64,000 bases of DNA, taken from contig WHUX01000005.1 of the NCBI GenBank assembly GCA_015179025.1, positions 620,001 through 684,000 of the forward strand, in the 5' to 3' direction. The DNA is from Terfezia claveryi (Eukaryota > Ascomycota > Pezizomycetes > Pezizales > Pezizaceae). Numbering within the stretch: the first letter of the stretch is position 1; each line of letters opens with the position of its first letter. Both the position numbers and the translations under genes were made by a program. Positions 22,059 through 34,362 of the stretch are shown here, piece after piece. The notes under the pieces are model-generated. The model saw only the letters and a list, made by a program, of their open reading frames with translations. It searched no databases and was not told the origin of the DNA.

Positions 22059-25000
22059 ATGGACACTCGTGGTGGTGTACTACCTGAGGGCATGTCAGAG
22101 GTTGCTTCTGCGGGCTCTGAGTTCTACGCCAACCCACACCATAATTTTCTATATGGAGATAATGGTGCTCTCAAGTTCTCCTTGCCACCGGCATATCCAA
22201 ACGAATTTGCCTTTACATCACAGGTCGACGCGACCTCACTCCCCTTTACACATCAACCGCAACAGACCCATCAACTCCAATTTTCAAACCAGACGTATGC
22301 TCCACAGACAGCAGTCCGTTCGCCCTTACCACAGAATGCTCAGCCGAGTTTCGGAGATCCATATGCGGCTCAGCATTTGCGGCAACACGTGCGACAATCC
22401 CCATCTACAATATCGCCTGCCCAGCTACAACCACAAGCTCAACCGGCTTATCATCAGTCTCCATTGACTTGGGATGATATTACACAGTTCTCCAATGCTA
22501 ATGACCATCAACTCCAAGGCCTACGGCAACAAACGACGGCTTCGGTACCACCAGGCCTACCTGCTACATCAATACATCCCCATACGTTGGCTCCACCAGC
22601 ATCTTCGGACTGGGTACTTGCCGACAGTACTTCATTTCCTCAAAGCCAGGTAGGCAACAGTACTCCTCTGGAGTTCGCAAACTATCTACCAGGATGCTAC
22701 TGGGCTACAGCAGATACCGAGTCTCATGTTCCCGAGGAATGGGCTGGTACGTTACTTGCTCCGAACCCCTCCTTCGTAGAACTGAAACCCACTAACTTAT
22801 ATATAGAGAGTATACAAACCTTTTGGAGACTGAAGATCGACGAAGCCAGGCAACAACCTACAAAGTCTCAAAAGCGCACATCGTCTCAGGCTGCTTTGCC
22901 ACCGAGCCCAATTGATTTAAGCGGAGACCCGAACCCCTCAAAACGTGCAAAATTGGAAAAGAATGGCAAGGCTGTATCTACGAGAAAGACAATCAGCAAA
23001 CCATTGCCAACTGATCCAATTGAAAGGTTGAAGGAGTCAGTAATACGCTTAATGAGGAACCCCGATGTCTCGGATCCTGCGAAGGTCTCCTTGAAGTTTT
23101 GGGAGCTTATGCAAGAAGCTGGGACGGACCCGGAAAAGCGGTTGGTTCTCATTAAAACTGCGACTAGGGAGGGCTCTCCAGAAGTATGGCGAACGTATGT
23201 ATACTTGTCATGTCTTTCTTTTCACTAATTGGCTAATATTCTATGATAGGTTTGCGAGGAATATCACCGTCCCGGGACGATTACAACAGTGGATAGCCCA
23301 GGTTTGGAATAGTGACAAGGCGAGCCCATTGTTGCCGCTGTGTATGAGAATTATCCGGCAGTTGAATTTATCGACGTCAGAGCTACAAGCATCTTCATTG
23401 CATAAGACCATCACTTTCCTCAGTCGTAAAAAGACATATCCTACCATCGCAGAGCTTGCAGATCAAATCCTCTCACAAGCGGAGAAGCTTGAGCAACAAA
23501 ATATTGCAAATGGTATTGGTGGAAGAGAGCAGAGCACAGAAGCTGCGGATAAGTCATTGACAAAACCAAATACAATCACCAATGCTGGTCTGAAGCGTAG
23601 TCGCGACGATGCAGACAATGGTGGAAAGACTGATGGTGCTATAAAGAAGCCTTCCATGGCACTTGTGAAACCTACCACCCCAGTGACAACATCTAAGGCA
23701 GCTGTACCTGCTACAGCGAGGCCTACTCCTACAGTTATGCCAGTAGCAGCACCTATAGCCATTGCTCCTACTACTACTACCACTATTACAAAACCCAAGC
23801 CGACTACGAATACTAGTTCTTTCTTCAAGTCGATGGCAAGCTTGGGTGCTGGAACACGGCCAGCTGTCAAAGCAACTACAGTGTAAGCTTCCTTACATTA
23901 TTCTGTGTGCCTTCAAGAAGTCTAATTTTTATTAGGACGCCTGCCCCTCCGCCAAAAACCCAAGGTTACTCTAGTATTTTCGATCAACTACGAGAACGCC
24001 AAAAGAAGGACGAGGAAGAAGCTGCTCTGCGTGCAAAGGGTGGCAAAGTGCCAGAAAAGGAGGAGGAGGTCACTAAGAAAGGGAAGAAGAAAAAGACTGT
24101 TAGGTGGAAACCAGATAACCTCCTCGCTGAAATAACTCTATTCCAAGTCTTAGAACCGATCGGGGAGTACTATGGTGGTGGTGATGGAAAAGGCCACGTT
24201 TTCGGAGATGCCAGGAGTCTAGATGTTGAAGAAGGCAAAGATGCACTTGCAGCTCTGAAGAACAGAAAGGCCTTGGAAGAAGAGGAGGATATTTATATAG
24301 ATTGGTACCAACCAATAGGTCAGCCACCAACCCCCTTTGCTTTTCCACTTTGCTTCCTTCAAATGTTCATCGTAAGGCTATTTCTATACTCGGAAATCTG
24401 CGGGTTTCCGAGAGAAGAAACACATTTCTGGCGAAAGCCAAGGAGTGTCTTCATCTGGCTTCGAAGCATCACAATTTTGTGTGATTGCCTATAGTTGACA
24501 GCTGCTTGCCCATTATTTCACCCACTATGAAACCACTCATATAGAGAAAAGAACGCATACTGACTTTAAACGAATGTATTTCCACTCGTCTAATTATAGC
24601 CATTGACTTTTCTGAATTACATGCTTCCCCCGATTATGATGCATCCACCATGTCTATACGCCGAGGAGGGACCAAGGCGGTGGTTAGCACACAGGCGGAA
24701 GAGCAGACGAAGAGGGAGACAGGTATCTTGTCGGTACAGTATAATACTGTTAGAGAAATACCACCATCTCCTGAAGAGCCAGCGGAGGAAGCTGTTGCTG
24801 GGGCTTCTGGTGAATGGAAAGAGATCCCAGTACCAGATAATCTCAGGGTAGATGTGCGTTTAATCTTTCTATGCAATTTCTTGGCGAAGATGGCATATGC
24901 ATCAGGAATGATATGCGAGCCTCGTTTGCTGCAAAAGCGAATGAATAAACAAGCGACCATTATCTTTTCTGATTCATGTCAGGCTGTCTTATCGTTTGAG

Positions 25001-26446
25001 CAGGAATGCAACGAAGACGTAGTCAAAATGCTGATTTTCGTATAGCAGATACAGAACATACAGAACCCAATAGTTCAACAGCTCCACCAACCTGCTGTTC
25101 CAGCGTTTGATCTATCCTCTCTACTATCCCAGATTCAGCAGCCTCCGATGCCTCAGCCAACTCCACAGTCAACCCCTGCGCCGATGGACTCTATTGCAGC
25201 GATATTGGCCCAGGTTCAAGCGTATAGTGGTGGCGCCCAAGCCACACAGCCACAGCCGCAAGCGCCAACCCCGGCACCGCCAAGCATGCCAGATTCTTCC
25301 CAGCCAAACCTACTGGCCATCTTGTCCACACTTAACGCGGCTAATCAGCAACAACAAGCGCCTCTGTCACAACCAGTTGTTGCTCCTGCTCCACCAGCTG
25401 CCCCTGATTTGTCGCAGCTATGGATGCAACTCGCTCAGCAGCAGCAACAACAGCAACACCAACAACAGCAAAAACAGCAACAACAGCAACAACAGCAACA
25501 ACAGCAACAACAGCAACAGCAGCAACAACAGCAACAACAACAACAACAGCAACAACAGCAACAACAGCAACAACAGCAACAACAGCAACAACAGCAACAA
25601 CAGCAACAACAGCAACAACAGCAACAGCAAAAAAAGCAACAGCAGCAACAACAACAGCAGCCACAGACCCTTGCTGAGCTTATTGGTACTCTGACTGGAC
25701 AACAAAAGTCTGCTACTCCCAATCCATTGGGTTACGCGGGCTTCAACCCAGCCGCACAGGTGAACCCTGCAGCTGTCTGGAACCAGTATGCCGCTGCTGC
25801 TGCCGCTTGGAGTGCTGCTAATTCACAGAATACCACCCCTGTCAATGCACCCGATACTACAAGCACCGGAGAGGAGCCGCGGTTAAGCGGAAAGGATATC
25901 CGGGAAAGGCTACGGGAGCAAGTTGGCTGGACAGAGCCTCTGTATGATGAAGAGTCTAACAATCCTTCATCATCCGGAAGAGATGGCCACGGCCGGGATG
26001 GCAGCACAGGAGGTGGCAAGAATTGGAAGAAGGAGAAACAGTGGAAGAAGAATAAGAAGAATAAGAACAAGTTTGGTGGTGGTGGCGGCGGCGGTAGTGG
26101 TGGGGATCATCAGCATCAGGGTGAGAATGGTGGCAATACGAATGGGGTTGGGGGCGCGAGGAATAATATGTGCAAGTACTATTCCAAGGGGCAGTGCCAA
26201 ATGGGCAATTCTTGCAAATTTAGCCACCCAGATGATGCTGCTGTTGATGCAGGGGCGAAGCAAAGTGGGGGTGGGGGTGGAGGTGGTGGAGGTGGAGGAG
26301 GCGGAGGAAGGGGTGGATGGAAGGAAAAGAAGAGAGGTGGGCATGGTGGGCATGGTGGACATGGTGGGGGCCATCATGGGCCTCGTGGGGGAAATCTGGA
26401 TGCGGAGGCCGGCAGGAGTGAGTGGGTGGAGGGTTTGGAATACTAG
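22059..26446 (+). CDS. ppn1: PNUTS/Ppn1-like protein phosphatase 1 regulator with TFIIS-N, RVxF and CCCH finger
   Basis: Five exons (22059-23194, 23250-23882, 23936-24318, 24600-24847, 25046-26446) give 1266 residues. A Gln/Pro-rich N-terminus leads to a helical TFIIS N-domain-like bundle at about 330-470 (LKESVIRLMRN...WRTFARNITVPGRLQQW). Next is a basic linker with KKKTVRW (residues 641-647), which fits the PP1-binding [KR]-x-V-x-[FW] motif as used by PNUTS, followed by DNLLAEITLFQVLE. A Q-rich region with about 75 glutamines, the conserved GWTEPLYDEE, and a Gly/Lys-rich region precede a CCCH finger (C1176-x7-C-x5-C-x3-H1194). This order matches metazoan PNUTS and fission-yeast Ppn1, which tether PP1 to the cleavage and polyadenylation machinery for transcription termination. 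The third intron (281 bp, GTCAGC donor) is the least certain junction. Confidence 0.82.
25436..25665 (+). repeat. CAA/CAG polyglutamine tract inside the PNUTS-like gene
   Basis: About 75 glutamine codons, mainly in a CAACAACAG (9-bp) pattern, broken only by one His and a few Lys codons. Because of the period-3 repeat all other frames are also open (poly-Asn/Ser/Thr, poly-Leu/Val/Ala/Cys), but only the Gln frame continues into conserved domains on both sides. Confidence 0.95.
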
Positions 26447-27210
26447 CTTGTAGCTTTTGCCCGTTGCTTTATTTTTTGCTGTCTCTTTTCTTTGCTGTGT
26501 TAAGATATATAGGATTTGGGAATGGCGTTTGTTCTCGCTTTTGTATCATTTGATTCTTTCATCGCATAAGGTTAGTTGATTGAACCTGGATTTTTTTTTT
26601 TTTTTTTTTTTTTGTCATCGCTGGTTCTAAGCAAGGTGATTTATATTCGATTTGATAGGGTGGAATGACGTTATTGTTAATGGCATAGAGATTCCTCTTT
26701 TACTTCCCTATCTATGCTTTCATTGGCTATAGTAGCTTCAATCACTTTTTTTCCCGGCTATATATGAGCGTACTGTGTGTGGGAGGCTTGGGGTATAGGT
26801 GTGAGATTTAAAACTGGAGGAAAGAAATTGAGAGAGTCTGGATGGAAGAAATGGAAGTGCTCTACATATATGACGCTACACGAAATCAAGAAAAGAAAGT
26901 ACCACCAGGAAGACATACTAGTATGATTTTTGATGGGTGATGATAAAGGAGGTACCTATACTCTGTAGTCAGTGGTCGCAAGTGTTAGCACAGCAAGTTT
27001 GCCGGAATCTTCTGTGAGATGAATTTTAGTTCACCACACAACAACCAGGGCACAGAAGGGCATGAGATTAAACAGAGCTTACCATAGGCATCATCAATGT
27101 AATGTACAGGACAACAAATATTTATATACAGGTATCTAATATCTGGTATACCACACCTTTGCCTTAAGCCTGCCTGCACCCTCCAGGGCATACTTCTCAA
27201 TGAGCCGGTC

Positions 27211-27268
27211 AATAACTTCTTCCTCTAAACCCTTCCAACAGCTGGCGTGTTTAGAGGAAGAGGTTATT
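27211..27268. repeat. Near-perfect hairpin, 20-bp stem
   Basis: The arm 27211-27230 (AATAACTTCTTCCTCTAAAC) pairs with 27249-27268 at 19 of 20 positions across an 18-nt loop. It lies in no supported gene. It could be a small-RNA precursor, a transcript-end structure or a remnant inverted repeat. Confidence 0.75.
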
Positions 27269-28448
27269 TTCACCATTTCAGGGGTGTTCTTGTAGCAACT
27301 CTCGAAATTAGTTTCAAAATCTAAGTGAGTACGCTAGCCATTTCATATTTGTAAAGCCTTGTTCCTGGAATGAAGCCTTCAAGCAAGTATACCTGCATTG
27401 TCCTAGATAAAAGATGGAAACTCAGCCTTGAGTGTAGCCTCCCGTGAGTCATGTGGCTAATGCTTTTCCCACCATTAACTCGGTGCTCTTTTAGGATCCC
27501 ATTCCTGGCGGGTCTTGAAATTGCCGATACGTCAGGGCCACTCAAGCCCTTGCCTTTAGCATGCTCTGTTTCCAAGAGTAATCATTCCACTTCTTCCTGT
27601 ACCCGCGCTGCTTCAAGGCTGTAACTGAAAATGAATTTAAGTGCCATAAATTCTTGCAAGATTCTTAAAGGTTCTCTTTTTGAGGCAACTTTTCATTATC
27701 TGCGGTTTGTAAGGCGCAAATGCAGGAGGCTTTTTCTTTCCGTCGAGCTGAGATTTTCCTTCTCAAGCGTGTAACCTCAAGCAGTTGACTTTGACAACCT
27801 GGGACAAGCCTTGCAATTTTCATACGATGTCCTCCTGCTTAGAGACCTGAGCTTTGCTAATTTTTTTTTTTTTTTTTTTTTTTTTGCGGGGGCACCTAAG
27901 CTTTGTTTTGGGAGTTATGGAATTTTGCGGCTCTGCGTGCCAAAACGTATGGGGTCGAAAAAACAGACAAAACCGCACTAAAAGTGATCCTTACTGTAAT
28001 GGGGTAAAAAATGTTTTCTAAAAAAAAAAACTTTTTGCTAGATAAATCACATTGAATTTTTTATTTTTTATTTTTTATTTTTTTTATTTATTTCTTACTT
28101 TTTTATATTCTAAGAGAATAGCACACATTATTCTCTCTATTTTCTTTTTCCCTGCCAGGTGAAAGTTTCCTGGGCAGGCATATTGGTCTAGTCATTCCCC
28201 TCCTCCGAAAAAATATTGAGATGGCACTAAACTTTGTATGTGTTTCCAATCAATAATTCACCAGAGCAGTACTACTAAACTAACAGGCCTATAAACCTTA
28301 GATTTAGCAAGTCCATTCAAAAAAATTCGCTCCAAAAATAAGGGAACTTTGGCTGTGATTCTTGGTGCTTTACCAAGACTTATTTATATCCACAAACTGT
28401 GACTATAAACAAATCCTATATGCATGTTGAAGGAGAAATAGGGGAACA

Positions 28449-28700
28449 CAACACTCAGAATAAAACTCTACTCACAACCACCGGTGAGGAGATCTGAACA
28501 ATGTGTATATCTATGGACGAAACTCTATTGATGTATCTATCGATGTATCTATGTGATGATCTATGATGAAGACAAGAACAAGACGAGGCCATTATTAGTC
28601 TGGCTTGCACTAGGCCATTATATAGAACAAAACCACCTGGGTGCCAAGCCCGACATATTCCCTTTTCGAGCAATTCACAATTCTAAGCGCGTCAGTGTCC
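28449..28700. repeat. Decayed dispersed repeat, possible LTR remnant (copy 1)
   Basis: Shares ACACTCAGAATAAA and a trail of weaker matches in the same order (GAGxTCTGAA, ATGATGATC-like, AGCGxGTCAGT) with 49725-49925. A TGTTGAAGG just upstream (28423) resembles the start of some copia-type LTRs. No internal retrotransposon genes are present. Confidence 0.35.
28596..28612 (-). mobile_element. Micro-insertion of 17 bp with 9-bp duplication GGCCATTAT
   Basis: The sequence TAGTCTGGCTTGCACTA lies between exact copies of GGCCATTAT (28587-28595 and 28613-28621). It begins with the reverse complement of the shared CCAGACTA end. Confidence 0.7.
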
Positions 28701-28907
28701 CATATCCTGAAGTCCAGGGTAATACCACGACCGCCACCGCGATATATACCCCGAACTAAGCACATACCACCTTGTAGGCTATGTACTAATTACACGAGAT
28801 TGAAATTATAGTCAAGACCAACACACATCAGACAGTGAACACCATCACTGCAGTTATCAAAGTACGTAAAAGTCATAATCATGATTATATTCATATTCAT
28901 AAAACCC

Positions 28908-28917
28908 TAGTCTGGTT
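28908..28917 (-). mobile_element. Micro-insertion of 10 bp with 9-bp duplication ATAAAACCC
   Basis: TAGTCTGGTT, the reverse complement of the 10-bp core AACCAGACTA, lies between exact copies of ATAAAACCC (28899-28907 and 28918-28926). Confidence 0.7.
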
Positions 28918-29359
28918 ATAAAACCCCTAAAAAGAGACAGTCATCGAGACGAATTCCTCCTTTCCAAAATTCCATACGCCGTTCATCCCTCACAATAAAT
29001 GCCTTTCCCTGAAGCTGATGCATCTTGCGTGTATATGCATTTCCTTAAACCCTACCCACGAATGTCATCCAACACAACACGAGCAAAATAAGTCATAAAA
29101 AAATAAATTACCAAAAACAGCGAACAAAAGGAGAGGAAAGCAATAACTGATGAGGAGGAGAAGACTCGCACTCTCACCCCAACCCTTACTAATTCACCGT
29201 ACAGCAACCCCTAGACGCTTTATAGTTGATATATTTCGCGTGATAGGTAGTGTAAGGTAGGGCTTCAATATATAATGTGTTTGCTAGTTGCACCCAATGT
29301 ATCGAAGGTAAGTAGATGTTGAATCCTTCCTTGATCTAGGCAACACAAAACCTGTCTTC

Positions 29360-31730
29360 CTACTTCCTGTGCCTTAACTCCAATACACTCCCCGCAATAC
29401 TTCCATCATCCATGCCCAACAAATCCCCCACATCAACCTTCATCCCCGTCTGGCTCTCAATACCTGACTTCGTCTGGGATTCAATCCATGGCATCAACAA
29501 ATCGTCTCGGTCATCTTTATCCTTCCCAGTTCCCTTGCCCTTCCCTTTCTTCGTAAGCTTCTTGTGCACTTTATTCCACGGCCTCGATATAGCGGCATCA
29601 TCAATACTTGCTTTTGCAATTTCAACGGCATTAGGCTTAGGTGCTCCGGCAGCCTTGGCCACTTCCGGTTCTTCAGAGGATGGTGAGGTTTCATCATCGG
29701 AAGCTGCTGATCCAGGTGGTTTGCCCCCCCTCCAACCCCCAGCCTTTGCAAAATTGACAGTCGCTCCACGGATCACGACCTTGCGTGCGATAGTAGTAGC
29801 GGACCGGCCTTTTTTGCCCAAGGCGGTGGGTGTTGAAGTGGCAGCAGGAGGAGCAGATGCATGTCGTTTCTCTGCCGCCCAAGATTTCTTAGTCGGGCTC
29901 GGCCCCCTTGCTGAGAACAACGGCGCTGGCAGGGGTGCTTTAGTGATGATAGTCAACCTTACGTCTCCTAATCCTTTGTTGGCCCACTTTGAACCGCTAA
30001 GGCCTCGAGGTAACTCTTCGCTTCGCTCACGTAAGATCGGAGGCGCGGCGGGTGCAGGCCGTAGAGGATATTTTGCATAATAAGCGTCCTTGTCATGAGA
30101 GTATGCACAGCCCTGTTGGTTGAAAAAGTCACATTTGCCAGTGCGGATCCAGTAAGTGCAAAATTCTTTGACGCCTTTGGGGCGGTTGAGGTCAGTCATG
30201 TCGGCAGAGATGCCGCCATGGTTGGTAGTTGAGACGGAGGCTAAGGTAGCTGCAGCCTGTGGCGGAGTAGTAGGAGGTGTAGGGATGCGTGAATCGGGGG
30301 TGATATTGACGATTGATTGAGTGTTTGAGGGGGGGCGTTGGAGGATGATGATGGGTTTATTAGGCGGGGGGAAGGAGGCTCGAGGAGGACCAACGCGAAC
30401 GGGAGACCCGTTTGCAGTGGAAGAACTGCTGTTAGATTCATCCTATTAATTATTAGTATAGTTTGCTTCTAAGGCCCCTCCACAGTGGATAGAAGCTATA
30501 GGATGTTAGACTTGCCTTCTTATCACTTGAAGATACCCCTCTCGTTATAATAGCCCTGGGCCCTGCCCCGCCTGAATTATCAGCCAGCTCTTTTTGAGGA
30601 CTTCGATTTGTGTTGAGAACAGAGTGGTTGAATGGACAATCAGCGCCCTCTCGGCATCCACCCTTCAAGTCGAGAAATCTACAACGCCTGTTATAGGGCC
30701 TGCGGAATCCTTTAGTATCACGCTCACCATTTCGCTCTTCTTCCTCGCCATACTCGCCTTGTGACTCGGGTGCGTGGTCCTGTTTACCTACAGCTCCTTC
30801 TTTTTCGACAAGGTCAGCAGGCATCTTCTCTAGTTCTTTCTCCGCTGGTGTAGAAAGTAGCTGTGGTGGCAGGAAAGGTTTTCCGGATTCGCTTGGAGAC
30901 TGTAGTGGTGTTGAGGCAGCAGCCCCCTCTATGCTAGCTGCGAGTGTGTTTAACTTGTCTTCTAACAGCCTATTTCGGCACCATCTCTCGAAGTTCGCGG
31001 TGTTATGGCTACTATGGGAGGACTGGGTAGTGTGTGATGGTGGGCCTGGGGGACCTGGTGGTGGGCCTGGGAAACCTGGTGGTGGGCCTGGGAAACCTGG
31101 TGATGGGCCTGGGAGACCTGGTGGTGGGCCAATAGGGTTTGGAGGTTGTCCAGCGCTAGAATAGGGCCCCGCCCAAGGGGAATATACACTGTTCTCACGA
31201 GCTCTAAGCTGAGACCTTGGAGTTTGGGAACCGAGTCCTTGCCTTCCCCAGCTCTGGTGGCTGCTATCATTCCAGGGGTTTGGAGATGTTAATCCTGACC
31301 CAAAATTATTGGAGTATTTGGGGAGCCCAGGTGGACCAGAGATGCTAGGGCGCTGGGTAGGGGAGCTCAAATGATATGAACCCTCACCGTCAAACGTTCT
31401 TCGCGGGGAGTAAGTTGCAGCATTAGCGATATCGACAGCTATAATTGATGGTAACAAAGGACCTAATCCGGTATTTGGAAGGGTCAAAGATTGAGATCTG
31501 CCATGATTCCCGGTTGTCTCATTATGGAGATCCCGCGGTAAAATAGTCCCCTGACTCGGCAAGGTGCTGGTTTCTTGAGATTGAATCTGCAAATGATCAA
31601 AAAGGTCCTTTGGCCCAAGAACCTTAGCTGACGTTCCATCATTTTTGACAATTGTATGCCACACCATATCGAGAGCAGGTACATCATCTTCTTCGAGGCT
31701 GCTGGAAGCAGCTAGCCCCGTTGAGGCCAT
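29360..31730 (-). CDS. Two-finger CCCH zinc-finger protein
   Basis: Exon 1 (31730-30516, 405 codons) joins exon 2 (30442-29360) for 765 residues. The only junction that keeps frame uses a GC donor (AAG|GCAAGT) and a TAATAG acceptor, a 73-bp GC-AG intron. The first finger is CRFLDLKGGCREGADCPFNH (residues 350-369, C-x8-C-x5-C-x3-H). The second is C500-x8-C509-x7-C517-x3-H521 in FCTYWIRTGKCDFFNQQGC. Between them and on either side the protein is disordered: a Pro/Gly 7-residue repeat (FPGPPPG, about 198-232), charged stretches and a Lys-rich region near the C-terminus. CCCH fingers of this type usually bind RNA. Two spaced fingers of unlike spacing are seen in fungal RNA-processing proteins, but I cannot name the family. 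The ATG at 31730 is the first ATG of the frame. Confidence 0.8.
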
Positions 31731-34362
31731 GGCTGTTGATTCTTGGTGAATATAAACGCTATAATACGAGAAAAAGATTTTGTGAGTCCCTTCCGTGGTG
31801 ATGGGAATAAAGGACACGACTCCAGGGCATGAGAAAAGCTTTATAAACTCTCAAGGAGCCAATGTATGTTTTCCGAACGAACCAAGTTCTCCAATAGATC
31901 TCTTGTGCTCCTGCACTTCGCGTAGGCTCAGTGTCGTGGAAAAACACCTCATCGACTTCGACGTCGAGAATCCACACTCAAAGATTTCTGATTGCATTCA
32001 ATATGTTGCAATACCCATAATAGCATAGATGGGTTTCAAACATAGCAGCTCCATCTGTTTCGGTTACCTTATCCTAATACAGACCACAGCCTCCCCCGGC
32101 CGCCCTGGAAATGATTGGTTATGGACCCTCGATATATATTCAAAGTTGCTGAAAGACGAGATCTTTGAAAGTGATAGGTTGACTTTAAGGTTCCTCTCTC
32201 ATGATATGCAGCTGAGCCTTAAATTTCATACAAGCGCTAAGCACCAAAGTGAAGGAGAGACCCTGTCAGGTTGATTACACAACCTTTAAAACATATGAGT
32301 ATGGGTATCGTCGTGAATGTCAAAAGAGGTTACTTCAGTTTCACCCTCCAAAAAAACCAACATAAAAAATCATGAAAATGGTGTGGGTCTGCCCACATTA
32401 AGCCCTTGAAGCAGATGCGGATCTATGCTTCCTAAACTTTCAAGATATATTAGTACCACCATCATTCTTGTATAACCATGTGCTTGTATGGCATGCAAAT
32501 GCTGTTGCGTTTTGCGTAGTAAGGCCCGAAGAGTAGGTGTCTGCAGAGTCATGAATTTGTTTTACGCCTACCTGTGCATCGTACACTTACATTTGAAAGT
32601 GGTGCCATCCAAGACTGTGGCCGACAACTGCTGGTCTCAATGGGCGCACGAGTTGACAAATCCACGGGATAACACCTTAGTTAGCACTTGCAGCCTGTTG
32701 TGGCATAACTTTCTGCGCACAACCCCCCACCAGCTCGAAAAAGCCCCCCAGCCTCCCAGATAAATCAGTTGTTTCCCATAACAGTCCCTGGAGGAGAGTG
32801 CGGGCACTTTGGGAGCAAATAGGATGGTGTTGCGTTGGCGGCCACCAACCCGTCATCGTGCTGTGTGATAGACCACTGCCCCCAATATGGCCTGGTGCAA
32901 TCTCGGACTTTCTGTCGGAGGAAGGCCGGTCCTACGGACCTTAGAAACAGCCGACCACTTCAAATTTCAATCCAACATGGCTTCTGACCCGCCAGTCAGT
33001 CAGTGGTAAGCCCCCCCACAAAATCTAGTTCCTAGTGTGTCTCAGCAGTTAAGGAAGGCCATGAGGTATGGTGCTATGCTTTCTTGTGTATGACATATGG
33101 TTCTTAATACCATAATGGCTGTGGTTTCTCGTCGCCACTCGACAATGTTGGTACTCCTTCCAACATGCTGAGGGATGATATTTTCTGATCGCCAGCTCAA
33201 TATAAGTACTCCGGTAGTTTCCCAGGCACACCAGTTCGGATATAGATGGGCTGCCACGAGACTAGCCCCAGACCCGTCCTCGCCGCACGGGAATACTGGC
33301 AAGTTACTGTACATATGTACATGGTACCGGCACATGTACCCATGTGCACTTGACAGAGGATGGGGGCGATTTCCTCTAGTTGGTGATTCCCCCTTGTCTG
33401 GTTGCAACTCATCCCCATCTCAGTCTGGTTGCAACTCATCCCCCCATCTCCCCTAGTCTGGTTGCAACTCACCCCCGTACGAAGAGGTACACACTTGGAG
33501 CAACCCCCGTCTCGAGTATACAGTACAGGTGCCGGCTGATATGAATTTGGGGTATATTCCGGGTACGTACTGGGTACATAGGCGTTCATTTGCAAAGGTG
33601 GTGCAGTAAGTTTGCAAATTCTTACGGTTGTGGGTTGCAGGATAGGCACTTTACTTATCGTCAGGAGGTAAGTCGTAGAATCTCAGTACGGCTTTGCAAT
33701 CGCAAAACAAAGCGAGCGGCTGGTGCAAGCCGGTATAATGCCGGTCATCCTCTTTGCTCAGACTACTCTGCTAGCATCAATGCAGATGAAAGCCCCGGGA
33801 AAAGAGGCGTCTGTGGGGGCTGACAGAGGGGATGGATACACGACCAACTGGTATCAACAGAAACAGTCTTGTCCGCTTTCGCCTGCTGTTCGCTAGTGAT
33901 GCTACCGTGGATGGTAATTAACTGTTGATCATCGAACTGGCAGCGTGTACGGTGCCGTGTGTATCGTAGCTCAGCTCTATGTACAGGTACATTGCTGCAC
34001 CCAACCCTCTATCTACCTAGTCTGACCCGACACAGTGGTTCGACCGGAAACAGGACAGGGCCCAGGCAGTGAAGAAGATTCGTCGTCCCTGTGCCTGAAA
34101 CGTTGCAATAATTGTTGAGGATTTCCCTTTTTCTTTCTGGCCACGCGCTGTGGTGGTGGGAAAGGGTGTTCGAGTCATCCACAATCAAACTATTCATTAC
34201 TTGGGCAACACAGCATCACACGTCCACACAACTTCACCAATTTTGGAATATATACCTGCTTCCATCTTAGTTGAAAACGAAATATATGTGAGCTGCTCTT
34301 AGCTTATTTGTCCTAAAAGCGAATTTCCAATTTTGTGCAAGGCAAGCAATACCCCCCCACAA
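31731..34362. other. Divergent intergenic region with tandem repeat
   Basis: 2.6 kb between two gene starts. It contains a three-unit tandem repeat (33389-33475) whose units embed the dispersed motif core. I see no gene. Confidence 0.5.
33389..33475. repeat. Three-unit tandem repeat containing GTCTGGTTG
   Basis: GTCTGGTTGCAACTCAYCCCC occurs three times at intervals of about 28 and 34 bp, with C-rich spacers. GTCTGGTTG is the inner part of the dispersed motif (reverse strand), and the third copy has the full TAGTCTGGTTG (33454-33464). Confidence 0.8.

Larger units (their letters stand above)
26447..29359. other. Convergent intergenic region with low-complexity DNA and repeats
   Basis: 2.9 kb lie between two 3' ends. 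The stretch contains poly-T runs (about 26590-26612 and 27860-27885), an AT-rich block (28018-28110), a near-perfect hairpin (27211-27268), two micro-insertions with 9-bp duplications (28587-28621 and 28899-28926) and a decayed repeat shared with 49.7 kb. No gene is supported. Confidence 0.6.

Noticed and set aside
25341..25722. Open frames of poly-Leu, poly-Ala/Val, poly-Thr/Ala, poly-Cys and poly-Ser/Asn across the Gln repeat
   Set aside because: They arise because a period-3 repeat is open in all frames; only the Gln frame continues into the conserved PNUTS-like domains.
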